Shown here piece by piece: positions 49,109 through 57,124 of a stretch of 64,000 bases of DNA; position 1 is the stretch's first letter, and the number at the start of each line of letters is the position of its first letter. Made by a program: the position numbers and the translations under genes. The stretch comes from a virus, in IMG/VR virus record IMGVR_UViG_3300047554_000447, positions 22,349 through 86,348 of that record. One strand, given 5' to 3'. The notes under the pieces were generated by a model. It was not told the origin of the DNA and ran no database searches. It worked only from the letters and a program-made list of their open reading frames with translations.

Positions 49109-49584
49109 TGTGGCAATTAATGTGGATTTTTGGATTAATTCCTGACTGGATTTGGTTAGCCTTGTTGGGCATTGGTGTTGTTGGCATCTTTGCTGGCACA
49201 ATTTTAAAATTTATTCCTTTCGTTAGTCAATATAGATACCCAATAAAGGTTGTAGGATTTGTATTAACTATTGTTAGTATTTGGTTCTTAGGTGGAGCAG
49301 CCAATGAAGCTAAATGGCAGGCAAAATCGAGAGAACTAGAAGAAAAAGTTAAGATTGCCGAACAGCAGGCCACAGAAGCTAACAATAAAGTTGAAATTAA
49401 AGTTGTTGAAAAAACTAAAGTAGTCAAAGAGAAAGGCAAGGATGTTATCAAGTATATTGATCGAGAAGTAGTTAAGAAAGAAGAAATAGTCAAGTACATT
49501 GAAAACTGCCCTGTTCCTAAAGAAATCATTGATATTCATAATCAAGCAACCGAACTAAACAAGGCTGCGGAGGGTAAAAAATGA
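49108..49584 (+). CDS. Membrane protein with periplasmic coiled coil (i-spanin candidate)
   Basis: A 158-residue protein with two N-terminal hydrophobic segments (WLALLGIGVVGIFAG, VVGFVLTIVSIWFLGG) followed by a long Lys/Glu coiled coil (KVKIAEQQATEANNKVEIKV) and a short conserved tail (NCPVPKEIIDIHNQATELN). The position directly before a small lipoprotein gene, with a 4-base overlap, matches an Rz-like/Rz1-like spanin pair that disrupts the outer membrane at lysis. Two TM segments are unusual for an i-spanin, so another envelope role is possible. Confidence 0.68.
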   Translation: MWQLMWIFGLIPDWIWLALLGIGVVGIFAGTILKFIPFVSQYRYPIKVVGFVLTIVSIWFLGGAANEAKWQAKSRELEEKVKIAEQQATEANNKVEIKVVEKTKVVKEKGKDVIKYIDREVVKKEEIVKYIENCPVPKEIIDIHNQATELNKAAEGKK

Positions 49585-49847
49585 AACCCGTTGCACTACT
49601 AATTCCGTTGTTATTAACTGGTTGCTTTGCTACAGTCCCAGTAAAACAAAAATTCCCAGAGGCTCCCAAGACACTAACTGAAAAGTGTGAAAACCTTAAA
49701 AAGGTAGAGGGAGATCGTGTAGCAATAACTGAGATGTTAAAAGTTGTTGTTGAAAACTATTCATTATACTACGAATGTTCTGCTAAAGTAGAAGGTTGGA
49801 ACGAATGGTATAACGAACAGAAAAGAATCTACGAAAGTGTAAAATGA
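49581..49847 (+). CDS. Small lipoprotein (o-spanin candidate)
   Basis: An 88-residue lipoprotein: signal MKPVALLIPLLLTGCFA with lipobox LLTGC (Cys15), then a mature helical, charged part (EKCENLKKVEGDR, KVEGWNEWYNEQKR). It is the partner of the membrane coiled-coil protein before it, with overlapping genes, as in spanin pairs. Location: inner leaflet of the outer membrane, as no Asp is at +2 (Phe-Ala follow the Cys). Confidence 0.72.
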   Translation: MKPVALLIPLLLTGCFATVPVKQKFPEAPKTLTEKCENLKKVEGDRVAITEMLKVVVENYSLYYECSAKVEGWNEWYNEQKRIYESVK

Positions 49848-50068
49848 AAGTAGGAATACTTCTAGCATTAGTCATATTATCAGGCTGTGCATCTATCAGC
49901 CCCGATGTACAAAAATCTGTATCAAGAGATCAAACAATGGAAAAAATGGCTAAGAGTGCTTTAATAGCAGAAATGCTACAAAGTCCCGATCCTGTTGTTA
50001 GATCTAAAGGTGCAGAGATAGCTAAAGAATTTATTAAACAAGAAAAAAAGAGTTTTTTTAATTTTTGA
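49844..50068 (+). CDS. Second small lipoprotein
   Basis: A 74-residue lipoprotein with signal MKVGILLALVILSGCAS (lipobox ILSGC, Cys15), then a helical mature part (SRDQTMEKMAKSALIAEM) ending KKSFFNF. It overlaps the preceding gene by 4 bases. It may be a third component of the envelope-disruption module or a superinfection-related lipoprotein; no family is recognised. Confidence 0.72.
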   Translation: MKVGILLALVILSGCASISPDVQKSVSRDQTMEKMAKSALIAEMLQSPDPVVRSKGAEIAKEFIKQEKKSFFNF

Positions 50069-50092
50069 CATTTAATTAATAAGGAGCAATAA

Positions 50093-50656
50093 ATGGCATT
50101 ACACGAATCAATCCTAAAATTGATCAACAAAGACCCTAAAGAATCAGATACACCAAAACCAGCACCGGGTTCCAGAAGTGAGCGAGAAGCAAAGATCAAA
50201 GATAAAGCAGGTATGGTAATTTCTGTATTTGCATTGTTCTTAGCAGTGAACTCGTGGTACGGTGGCAAGTTGTCTAGCACAGTATTAAACAATACACTAG
50301 GTGCTAATAATGCTTGGGCACAATATCAAGCAAAGAACAATCGTTTAGTCAGTTATGAGATTGCCAGCAAGACCGCTAGTGATCCTGCTCTGAAGAAAGA
50401 ATTTAAAGCAGAAGCCGAGCGTATGGAGGCAGACAAGAAAGAGATTGCTGTCAATGCTCGCAAGATGGAGGCAGATCGTGAACTAGCAAAGAAGTCTAGT
50501 CCCTGGATTGGCTATGCATCAACAGCATATCAACTTGCTATCGTTGTATTATCAGCAAGTATCCTTGCAGTTAGCATGCCAATGTTCTGGGCAAGTTTTG
50601 CCGTAGCAGGTGTAGGGCTGGTATTATCAGCTAATGGTTTATTTTTATTCTTCTAA
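50093..50656 (+). CDS. DUF4337-family membrane protein
   Basis: A 187-residue membrane protein: one N-terminal TM (GMVISVFALFLAVNSW), a long charged helix with the DUF4337-type WAQYQAKNNRLVSY, and two C-terminal TM segments (YQLAIVVLSASILAVS, FWASFAVAGVGLVLSA). Function of the family is unknown. It stands within the envelope block between the lipoproteins and the holin-like gene, with AAGGAGC as a good ribosome site. Confidence 0.78.
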   Translation: MALHESILKLINKDPKESDTPKPAPGSRSEREAKIKDKAGMVISVFALFLAVNSWYGGKLSSTVLNNTLGANNAWAQYQAKNNRLVSYEIASKTASDPALKKEFKAEAERMEADKKEIAVNARKMEADRELAKKSSPWIGYASTAYQLAIVVLSASILAVSMPMFWASFAVAGVGLVLSANGLFLFF

Positions 50657-50665
50657 GGAAATATT

Positions 50666-51436
50666 ATGGGATTTAATCCGTTTAAAAAATCAAGTTGGGA
50701 CAAAGCTGTAAAAGACACTAAAAAAGCTGTTGTCGATCCAGTAGTTAAAGAAACTACTAAGGCAGTTGATACTGTTGCCAACGAAACTACCAAGGCTTAT
50801 AATGCTACTAAAGACTTTGCAGAAAGTCTAGCTAAAGATACTACCAAAGCCGTTGCTCATACAACCGCAGTCTGTGAAAAGAATGCCAACGAATATGCCA
50901 AGCAAGGATTTGATGTCACTTCGGATGCTTGGAAACAAGGCACTGGCGAAGTTATCAAGTATACTAAAGAGGGTGTTGAATATGTAGAATTTGCGGCCAC
51001 AGAAGCTTACAAATGGGCCGATGCTAATGCCTGTTATATCGGATTAAACTTAGCACTGACTACAGGATGCGTTCTATACTTTACGCCTAAGCCAGATCCA
51101 GCAGAACCTGGTACTGTTACATCAACTGCTATCAGTTCAACATACTTAGGATATATTGCTGTACAAGGATCGAATACAGCGATGGCCATGGCTGTTGGCG
51201 AAATCATTACCAAGTCGTTCTTGCTAATTCCAGGCGTTAAAGGCAACGTCGACGAAAAGATGCTAAACAGAGTAATTGTTAATGCTATTGCAACCTGCAA
51301 TCCTGCTATGTTAACTGTGAGTCTTGCCACTCCAGCTGGTGTAGGAATATTTGTTGGTTCGGTACTTTCCCCGATCGTAGCACAATTAGTCTGTGAAAAG
51401 ACAGCACCAAAGGGCTTAACAAAAGCTATATCATAA
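50666..51436 (+). CDS. Membrane protein with TTKA repeats, function unknown
   Basis: A 256-residue protein. Residues 20-75 have repeats of the type E/D-TTKA-V/Y (KETTKAVD, NETTKAYN, KDTTKAVAH), forming an amphipathic helix with a small/polar face. The C-terminal half has a hydrophobic segment near residue 125 (YIGLNLALTTGCVLYF) and hydrophobic helices towards the end (GVGIFVGSVLSPIVAQL). The overall plan recalls pore-forming or tape-like membrane inserters, but there is no clear homology. Confidence 0.62.
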   Translation: MGFNPFKKSSWDKAVKDTKKAVVDPVVKETTKAVDTVANETTKAYNATKDFAESLAKDTTKAVAHTTAVCEKNANEYAKQGFDVTSDAWKQGTGEVIKYTKEGVEYVEFAATEAYKWADANACYIGLNLALTTGCVLYFTPKPDPAEPGTVTSTAISSTYLGYIAVQGSNTAMAMAVGEIITKSFLLIPGVKGNVDEKMLNRVIVNAIATCNPAMLTVSLATPAGVGIFVGSVLSPIVAQLVCEKTAPKGLTKAIS

Positions 51437-51458
51437 TCAATATAATAGGAGCGAACAA

Positions 51459-52037
51459 ATGGCAACAGCAGAAGATTATGCAAAAATGAGTGATTCAGAA
51501 AAGAAAAAAGAAGATTGGATGAACAGTAAATGGCGTCCAATGATGGGCTGGTTATACATGGGTACCTGTTTCTTTGACTTTGTATTATTCCCAGTACTAT
51601 GGAGTTTACTACAATCTGTTAAAGGAATCCCAGTAACACAATGGCAACCGTTAACATTACAAGGTGCAGGATTGTACCACATCGCAATGGGTGCTGTACT
51701 TGGACTAGCCGCATGGGGACGTACACAAGAAAAACTAAACGGAGCAAACAATGGCGGTATACAATCAATGGGATCTAGTAGCCCAACAGCATTTGGCTCT
51801 TCGACAACAGGTGGCTTCGGTTCCGGTGGCTTCGGTGCAACACCAACGCCAGCAACAAGTAATTTTGGCGGAAGCGGAATTGGAGGCACACCTCGCCAAA
51901 GTCCAAGCTTCGGAGCGCCAGCAGTAGCTGGAACAGCAATGGTAGGTGGAGCAGTAGCCGCTACTGCTATGCCCGCTGTGAGCAGGCCAATGCCTAGTAG
52001 GCCGCCAATTGACGAAGATATGCCTGAATTAGAATGA
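51459..52037 (+). CDS. Holin-like membrane protein with Gly/Ser-rich tail
   Basis: A 192-residue protein. DWMNSKWRPMMGWLYMG then WSLLQSV and GLYHIAMGAVLGLAAWG with RTQEKL match the pattern of 3TM holins of the GTA type (R-P-x-x-G-W ... LG-x-x-x-R-x-x-EK). The C-terminal 90 residues are a Gly/Ser/Pro-rich, disordered tail ending in DEDMPELE. It is a candidate holin for the GH19 endolysin at 59069. The long tail is unusual. Confidence 0.68.
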   Translation: MATAEDYAKMSDSEKKKEDWMNSKWRPMMGWLYMGTCFFDFVLFPVLWSLLQSVKGIPVTQWQPLTLQGAGLYHIAMGAVLGLAAWGRTQEKLNGANNGGIQSMGSSSPTAFGSSTTGGFGSGGFGATPTPATSNFGGSGIGGTPRQSPSFGAPAVAGTAMVGGAVAATAMPAVSRPMPSRPPIDEDMPELE

Positions 52038-52062
52038 CAATATGTCCATAGTGCTATATAAT
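52034..52062 (+). promoter_or_regulatory. Sigma70-like promoter of dnaJ
   Basis: ATGACA (52034-52039), a 17-base spacer and TATAAT (52057-52062). The dnaJ ATG is at 52070, 7 bases after the -10 box, so the mRNA should start at or next to the ATG. The -10 box is inside the loop of the hairpin at 52044-52075. Confidence 0.68.
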
Positions 52063-52075
52063 AGTTACTATGGAC
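52044..52075 (+). promoter_or_regulatory. Hairpin closing the dnaJ start codon
   Basis: GTCCATAGT (52044-52052) pairs perfectly with ACTATGGAC (52067-52075), which contains the dnaJ ATG (52070-52072). The 14-base loop carries the -10 box TATAAT. RNA begun upstream would hide the start codon; RNA begun at the internal promoter would not. Confidence 0.62.
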
Positions 52076-52918
52076 TATTATCAAATTTTAGGTGTTCCGC
52101 GGACTGCAAGTCAGGATGAAATTAAAAAGGCTTATCGCAAACTTGCGATGAAGCATCATCCTGACAAAGGCGGAAACGAAGAAAAGTTCAAAGAAATCTC
52201 AACTGCTTACGACATTCTAAGCAATCCAGAAAAAAGATCCGAATACGATAATCCTCAACAAGGGTTTAATCCATTTTCTCAAAACATGGGTCCGGGGTGG
52301 CACGATGTTAGCGAAATGTTTGGATTTAGTTTTGGACCTGGGTTTGAAGGGTTCACTGGCCGACCACATGCTCGAAGTCGAAGAAACCGTGACGTAACTA
52401 TCAACATCACAATAAATTTAAAACAAAGCTATCTAGGAACACAACTAGAAGCAAGATATAAAACTCCATCCGGAAAAAACAATACGGTTATAATAGATGT
52501 ACCTGCCGGAGTGACCGCAGGACAAACTATTCGATACGGTGGACTGGGAGATGACACGATACCCGATGCCCCTAGAGGAAACCTAAATGTTAATGTTATG
52601 GTTTCAGATGATGAAAATTTTAGACGTCAAGGAAACGATCTCTGTACTAGATTAGATCTAACATTAATTGAAGCAATGACCGGTTGCACAAAAACTGTTA
52701 AATCGTTAGATGGTAATTCATATCCAGTAAAAATTAGACCAGGTATACAAGCTGGCACAGAGTTTGCCAGCGAAGGTCGAGGATTTAGAGATTTAAATAA
52801 TGGACGGACTGGTAGACTTGTTATAACTATTGATGTTAATATACCAGCAGTAACTGATCCTGATATGATTAAGAAAATGGAAGATATCTATGCTGAAATT
52901 AGTAAAACATCCAAATAA
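52070..52918 (+). CDS. dnaJ: DnaJ/CbpA-type J-domain co-chaperone
   Basis: Stimulates the ATPase of host DnaK. N-terminal J domain: [22 protein letters not shown] at 30-32, [14 protein letters not shown]. Then a Gly/Phe-rich linker ([25 protein letters not shown]) and two C-terminal beta-domains ([34 protein letters not shown]). It lacks the Cys-rich zinc domain, so it is a class II (CbpA-like) protein. 282 residues. It leads the dnaJ-def-clpA module and overlaps def by 29 bases. Confidence 0.92.
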   Translation: MDYYQILGVPRTASQDEIKKAYRKLAMKHHPDKGGNEEKFKEISTAYDILSNPEKRSEYDNPQQGFNPFSQNMGPGWHDVSEMFGFSFGPGFEGFTGRPHARSRRNRDVTINITINLKQSYLGTQLEARYKTPSGKNNTVIIDVPAGVTAGQTIRYGGLGDDTIPDAPRGNLNVNVMVSDDENFRRQGNDLCTRLDLTLIEAMTGCTKTVKSLDGNSYPVKIRPGIQAGTEFASEGRGFRDLNNGRTGRLVITIDVNIPAVTDPDMIKKMEDIYAEISKTSK

Positions 52919-53423
52919 TATATTAAAAGAAACCTTGCCTGACTTTGATTTTTCAAATCCCGTGATGGACCCTAGAGATTTGGAAGAACAAATGGTACAG
53001 TTAATGATGCTAGAAAATGGACGAGGCTTGGCTGCTAACCAAGTAGACGTTAGAGCTAGAGTATTTGTTATCAAAACAGAAAAGCTAAACGGAGTAACTA
53101 CACCATTTGCGGTTTTTAATCCAAAAATTCTAGCCGAAGACGAAGAACAAGTTTTAGACTACGAAGGATGTCTAAGTTTCCCCAATCTATTCTTACAGGT
53201 AAAACGTCCAAAACATATTGTAGTCGAATTCCTTGACAGAGACGGAAATCAGTGTATAATAAGATTAGACGACATCGATGCCAGGTGCTTCTTACATGAG
53301 TTAGATCATTTGAACGGTGTGTGTTTTACAGATGGTATTAGTAAATTAAAATTAGACCTAGCACTAAAAAGACAAAGGAAATTAAATGGTAGAACCAAGC
53401 AACGAACTTCAGTTGGTATTTGA
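52890..53423 (+). CDS. def: Peptide deformylase
   Basis: Removes the formyl group from nascent proteins. All three motifs are present: GRGLAANQ (44-51), EGCLS (92-96) and HELDH (136-140), giving the Cys and two His metal ligands and the catalytic Glu. 177 residues, with a normal C-terminal helix. Marine phages carry such genes to process phage or host proteins rapidly; leaderless mRNAs especially may depend on formyl-methionine initiation, though this link is only inference. It overlaps clpA by 38 bases. Confidence 0.93.
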   Translation: MLKLVKHPNNILKETLPDFDFSNPVMDPRDLEEQMVQLMMLENGRGLAANQVDVRARVFVIKTEKLNGVTTPFAVFNPKILAEDEEQVLDYEGCLSFPNLFLQVKRPKHIVVEFLDRDGNQCIIRLDDIDARCFLHELDHLNGVCFTDGISKLKLDLALKRQRKLNGRTKQRTSVGI

Positions 53424-55653
53424 AAAAGCAATCGACGTAGCTAAAAAATTACGTCACGAATACCTAACATTAGAGCACCTGCTGTTCGCGATGCTCTGCG
53501 AAGAATCATTTCACAAATGTGTAACTGGGTATGGTGCTGATGCAGACTTTGTTAAGAAAAGTCTTGAACATTATCTTAAAACTAAATTACAGGATATTAC
53601 CCTAGAAGTTGAAGGAGCGAAACCTAAAAAAACCCAAGCCGTTGAAAGAGTACTGAACAGAGCGTTTACACAAGTGCTTTTTAATGGTCGTCAAAAGATT
53701 GAACCAACAGATGTATTCTTAGCAATGATGAGCGAAAAACGTTCATATGCTAACTACTACATTCAACAAGCAGAAATCGACAAAGAAAAATTTGCAGACT
53801 ATCTCAATTCAGAAATGGAAGAAGTTACTGAAGAAGAGCAACAACCGAGAGATAGCCAAGCTGAGAGAGCCCTGAGGTCCTTTAGCACTAACCTTAATGA
53901 ATCAGTTAAGAAGAACAAAGTTGATCCGGTCATTGGCCGCGTTGACGAGCTTGAAAATATTGCTCTAGCATTAGGTCGCAGAAGCAAGTCGAACGTTATC
54001 CTTGTGGGGGATCCAGGCGTAGGCAAGACTGCTATCGCGGAAGGACTTGCTTACAATATCGTTAAAGGTGCTGTTCCAGACTTCCTTAAAGACTATACTG
54101 TCTATAATCTAGATGTAAGTGCTATGTTGGCAGGTAGTAAATACCGCGGAGACTTTGAAGAAAGATTTAAACTGGTTCTCAAAGCCTTAGATAAAAAAGG
54201 TAAAACTGTCTTGTTCATTGACGAAGCACATATGATCAGCGGTGCTGGCGCGGCAGGCGGAAATAGTGCTAACGATCTAAGCAATATGATGAAGCCTGCT
54301 CTTAGCAAGGGTAATATCAAGGTCATTGCTTCAACTACCTGGGAAGAGTATCGCAAGTACTTCGAAAAGGATCGTGCTCTAATGCGCCGCTTCCAGCGCA
54401 TCACGGTTGATGAGCCTAGTAAAGAAATGGCTACGCAGATCCTCAAAGGAATTCGAAAGTACTATGAGCAACATCATAATGTAAAAATTAAAGATGATGC
54501 GATTAATGCGGCTATCAAACTCAGTGTCAAATATCAAACAGATAAGAAATTGCCAGATAAGGCCATTGACTTAATTGACTGCGCATGTTCTAGATTTAAT
54601 TTAAAATCATCTGAAGATCGTGTTGTCGACGAAGCATCAATTCAGTTTGAGTTAAGCAAGATGGTGAACATTCCAGCTGAAACCATTGCCGAACAAGAAT
54701 CGAGCAATCTTGCTAATTTAGAATCTCATCTACAAGAAGAAATCTACGGGCAGGACTCTGCTATCACTGAAATCGTAGATAAAATTCTTGTTAGCCGTGC
54801 AGGACTTAAACCTGAGAATCGACCAGTGGGGGCATTTGTGTTTATGGGCCCAACTGGTACAGGTAAGACTGAAACTGCAAAGTCTCTGGCTAAGAATTTA
54901 GGCGTCAAACTTGTGCGATTTGATATGAGTGAATATCAGGAAAAACACTCAGTATCTAAGCTAATTGGTTCGCCTCCAGGTTATGTTGGCTTTGAAGAAA
55001 ATGCTGGTTTGTTGATCACTAAGATCCAAGAGAATCCTAACTGTGTTCTATTGCTAGACGAAATCGAAAAGTCACATCCTGATGTTTCAACTATCCTATT
55101 ACAGATGATGGATAACGGATTCATTACAGGATCAAATGGAAAACAAGCCGATTGCCGTAATTTAATTCTTATTATCACAACTAATGCTGGCGCACAAGAT
55201 GCTGAAAAACTTAAGATTGGTTTTGGTGAGCAAGAGAAGCAATACAGCGATGATGCTTTGAAGAAATTCTTTGCTCCAGAATTCCGCAATCGTTTAGATG
55301 CAGTTGTAACCTTTGGTAAGCTCACTAAGGAAACAATGATTAAAATCGTTGGCAAGTTTATGCTTGAAGTCCGTGAGCAGGTTAAAGAAAAAGGAATTAA
55401 AGTTAAAATCTCCGATGAAGCAATTGACTGGCTGATTGAAAAGGGCTTTGATTCTAAGATGGGTGCAAGACCGTTACAACGAGTTATTGATAAAGAAATC
55501 AAGCGTCCTCTAGCAAGAATGATGCTGTTTGGAGATCTCAAGAACGGTGGTAATTTAAATATTACTGCCAACGAAACTGGTTTGGCCCTGGCTGTTAAAG
55601 TAAAGACACCTAAGGTTGTAGAAAATGAAGATACCAAAGTCAGTCAAGACTAA
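53386..55653 (+). CDS. clpA: ClpA-type AAA+ unfoldase with ClpP-docking motif
   Basis: Hexameric two-ring unfoldase. An N-domain (LRHEYLTLEHLLFAMLCEES) is followed by D1 (Walker A GDPGVGKT near 208, Walker B VLFIDEAH, arginine RRFQRI) and D2 (Walker A GPTGTGKT near 488, VLLLDEIEK). In D2 the tripeptide IGF (611-613) lies just before FFAPEFRNRLD, where ClpA/ClpX carry the ClpP-docking IGL/IGF loop, so it should feed host ClpP. 755 residues, full length, without the middle domain of ClpB. No phage ClpP is in the window. Confidence 0.93.
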   Translation: MVEPSNELQLVFEKAIDVAKKLRHEYLTLEHLLFAMLCEESFHKCVTGYGADADFVKKSLEHYLKTKLQDITLEVEGAKPKKTQAVERVLNRAFTQVLFNGRQKIEPTDVFLAMMSEKRSYANYYIQQAEIDKEKFADYLNSEMEEVTEEEQQPRDSQAERALRSFSTNLNESVKKNKVDPVIGRVDELENIALALGRRSKSNVILVGDPGVGKTAIAEGLAYNIVKGAVPDFLKDYTVYNLDVSAMLAGSKYRGDFEERFKLVLKALDKKGKTVLFIDEAHMISGAGAAGGNSANDLSNMMKPALSKGNIKVIASTTWEEYRKYFEKDRALMRRFQRITVDEPSKEMATQILKGIRKYYEQHHNVKIKDDAINAAIKLSVKYQTDKKLPDKAIDLIDCACSRFNLKSSEDRVVDEASIQFELSKMVNIPAETIAEQESSNLANLESHLQEEIYGQDSAITEIVDKILVSRAGLKPENRPVGAFVFMGPTGTGKTETAKSLAKNLGVKLVRFDMSEYQEKHSVSKLIGSPPGYVGFEENAGLLITKIQENPNCVLLLDEIEKSHPDVSTILLQMMDNGFITGSNGKQADCRNLILIITTNAGAQDAEKLKIGFGEQEKQYSDDALKKFFAPEFRNRLDAVVTFGKLTKETMIKIVGKFMLEVREQVKEKGIKVKISDEAIDWLIEKGFDSKMGARPLQRVIDKEIKRPLARMMLFGDLKNGGNLNITANETGLALAVKVKTPKVVENEDTKVSQD

Positions 55654-56278
55654 GAATACAACTAGATTATTTTTCAACCAATACAAGTATAAAATTGTAT
55701 TGGTTTGTGCGGCGGCGCATTTCTTTAGAGGAAATAATCTAGAGTATGCTAAAGAACGAGTTGACTTTCTTAAAGCAACTAATACTGTGCCTTCTGGGTG
55801 GAACAAAAAGGTTCTTAATAAAGAAGAAATTGACTTTGCAGAATCTCTGATTAAAAACTTTTCTAACATGTCTGATTATTCTGTAAGGGTAGAATCTCCA
55901 TTGTTGAGTTTTTATACTAACTCTGATAAGGATGCTGAACTAGTTTTAAAATTAGATACTAGTAAAGTCAAATATTTTAGCTATCCAGAATCCGTTGAAA
56001 CAGAGACTAATCTAGGAACTAACAAAGTTCTAACTAAAAAGATAGATTTTGATTACAAAATTACTATGGGCAGGACTCGTGATAGTTTTATAAGTTTCCT
56101 AGACTGGTGTGAAAATAATCCTAAGATACGCATGCCTAAACGTGCGAAACGAGATTTAGAAAGAAGTCACAGCTGGGGTGGTTCTTATTTCTACGTAAAA
56201 GACGCTAAAACGCTAACTTTAGTAAAGTTATTCGTAGGTAGTTACATAAACAAAGTAGAAAACGTAGTAAAAATCTAA
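55625..56278 (+). CDS. Conserved-type phage protein, function unknown
   Basis: A 217-residue protein beginning inside the end of clpA (29-base overlap, ATG at 55625). KYKIVLVCAAAHFFRGN, then WGGSYFYVKDAKTLTLVKLF near the C-terminus are the strongest segments. It is fairly basic with alternating beta-strands; no motif is recognised. It closes the chaperone module. Confidence 0.72.
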   Translation: MKIPKSVKTKNTTRLFFNQYKYKIVLVCAAAHFFRGNNLEYAKERVDFLKATNTVPSGWNKKVLNKEEIDFAESLIKNFSNMSDYSVRVESPLLSFYTNSDKDAELVLKLDTSKVKYFSYPESVETETNLGTNKVLTKKIDFDYKITMGRTRDSFISFLDWCENNPKIRMPKRAKRDLERSHSWGGSYFYVKDAKTLTLVKLFVGSYINKVENVVKI

Positions 56279-56300
56279 AAATACAAAGACTCTTAGCTGA

Positions 56301-56330
56301 TCCCTCTTACGATAAATATTGTAAGAGGGA
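56301..56330 (+). promoter_or_regulatory. Hairpin with a late promoter as loop, over the ribosome site
   Basis: TCCCTCTTAC (56301-56310) and GTAAGAGGGA (56321-56330) form a perfect 10-bp stem. The 10-base loop (56311-56320) begins with GATAAATA, a late-type promoter. The right arm holds the GAGGG ribosome site of the ATG at 56337. RNA started at the loop has only the right arm, so the site is free. Confidence 0.78.
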
Positions 56331-56336
56331 TTTCTT

Positions 56337-56786
56337 ATGACTAAGACACTTTTAGAGTACATTGAAGAAGTTGAACTAGCTGGAGACGAAAGCGATATTT
56401 CAGCAGGTGACGGCTTTGACATTGAAATCAGCGAAGATGCTGTTATTGAAACTACTGTTATCGACTCATGGGATGACAGCATTCTTATCAGTCTAGATTC
56501 TACAGCGATCGCTATGCTGTCAGAAGCTAACATCGAACTTATCACCGAAGCAGAATATCAGGGCAGAAAAGTACCGTTAGGTAAGCCTATGAAGGGTGAT
56601 GTTAAAAAATCTAAGGTTTATGTAAAAGGCCCTAAAGGTAATGTAGTCAAAGTTAACTTTGGCGACAAAAAGTTGAGCATTAAAAAGCATATTCCAGGAA
56701 GACGTAAAAATTTCCGGGCTCGTCATAATTGCGATAATCCAGGTCCACGCTGGAAAGCAAGATACTGGTCTTGTAGGGCATGGTGA
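56337..56786 (+). CDS. Putative head-associated protein with compact basic C-terminal domain
   Basis: A 149-residue protein. The N-terminus TKTLLEYIEEVELAGDE is an acidic amphipathic helix like T4 capsid-targeting peptides. The middle is acidic, while the last 85 residues are basic: GRKVPLGKPMKGDVKKSK, then KKHIPGRRKNFRARHNCDNP and WKARYWSCRAW, a compact Cys/Trp domain widespread in T4-like marine phages. Its leader is a switchable hairpin. A role inside the capsid or in DNA packing is inferred. Confidence 0.72.
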   Translation: MTKTLLEYIEEVELAGDESDISAGDGFDIEISEDAVIETTVIDSWDDSILISLDSTAIAMLSEANIELITEAEYQGRKVPLGKPMKGDVKKSKVYVKGPKGNVVKVNFGDKKLSIKKHIPGRRKNFRARHNCDNPGPRWKARYWSCRAW

Positions 56787-56787
56787 T

Positions 56788-57123
56788 ATGAAAGTATTTG
56801 AAATCTTTAGTCAAAATATAGAAGATAAAAAGATCGACTTTGATCTTGCGGATGACGTTATCTATTTCATGAACAACGATCCGGAATTCTATAGAAAAGA
56901 ATATTTTCCATTTCTAACTAAATTCCAGCATCATTGCGATGCTGGCCGCCAGGTAACTCCAAAAGCATTTTTCCCAGTAGTTAAACGAGCAGTCGAAAAT
57001 TACAAATTAAAGTTTCCAATGAATGAACTTGAAGAAGCATTAAACGATGGACAAATTACAGAAATCTGTGAAAAACTACAAACACAAGAGCTAGCTAATT
57101 ACCACAATCAAAAAGAGAAATGA
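56788..57123 (+). CDS. Small phage protein with targeting-type N-terminus
   Basis: A 111-residue helical protein starting MKVFEIFSQNIEDKKIDFD. FPFLTKFQHHCDAGRQVTPK and VVKRAVENYKLKF are the core. It lies one base after the preceding stop. The N-terminal pattern (M-x-x-x-E-I-F-x-x-x-I-E-D) is like those of the neighbouring genes; the body resembles a conserved helical domain of cyanophage proteins. Function unknown. Confidence 0.7.
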   Translation: MKVFEIFSQNIEDKKIDFDLADDVIYFMNNDPEFYRKEYFPFLTKFQHHCDAGRQVTPKAFFPVVKRAVENYKLKFPMNELEEALNDGQITEICEKLQTQELANYHNQKEK

Positions 57124-57124
57124 T

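Noticed and set aside
50065-50092. TTGACA at 50065 as a sigma70 promoter for the DUF4337 gene
   Set aside because: At 17 bases it meets AATAAA, which is a poor -10 box and overlaps the ribosome site, so a functional promoter is doubtful.
51416-51446. TTAACA and TATAAT before the holin-like gene
   Set aside because: The spacer is 19 bases and the -35 box is off consensus; too weak to claim.
54981-55637. A 218-residue minus-strand frame opposite clpA
   Set aside because: Its sequence is Ser/Leu/Phe-rich without motif or ribosome site; the opposite strand encodes the conserved D2 domain of ClpA.
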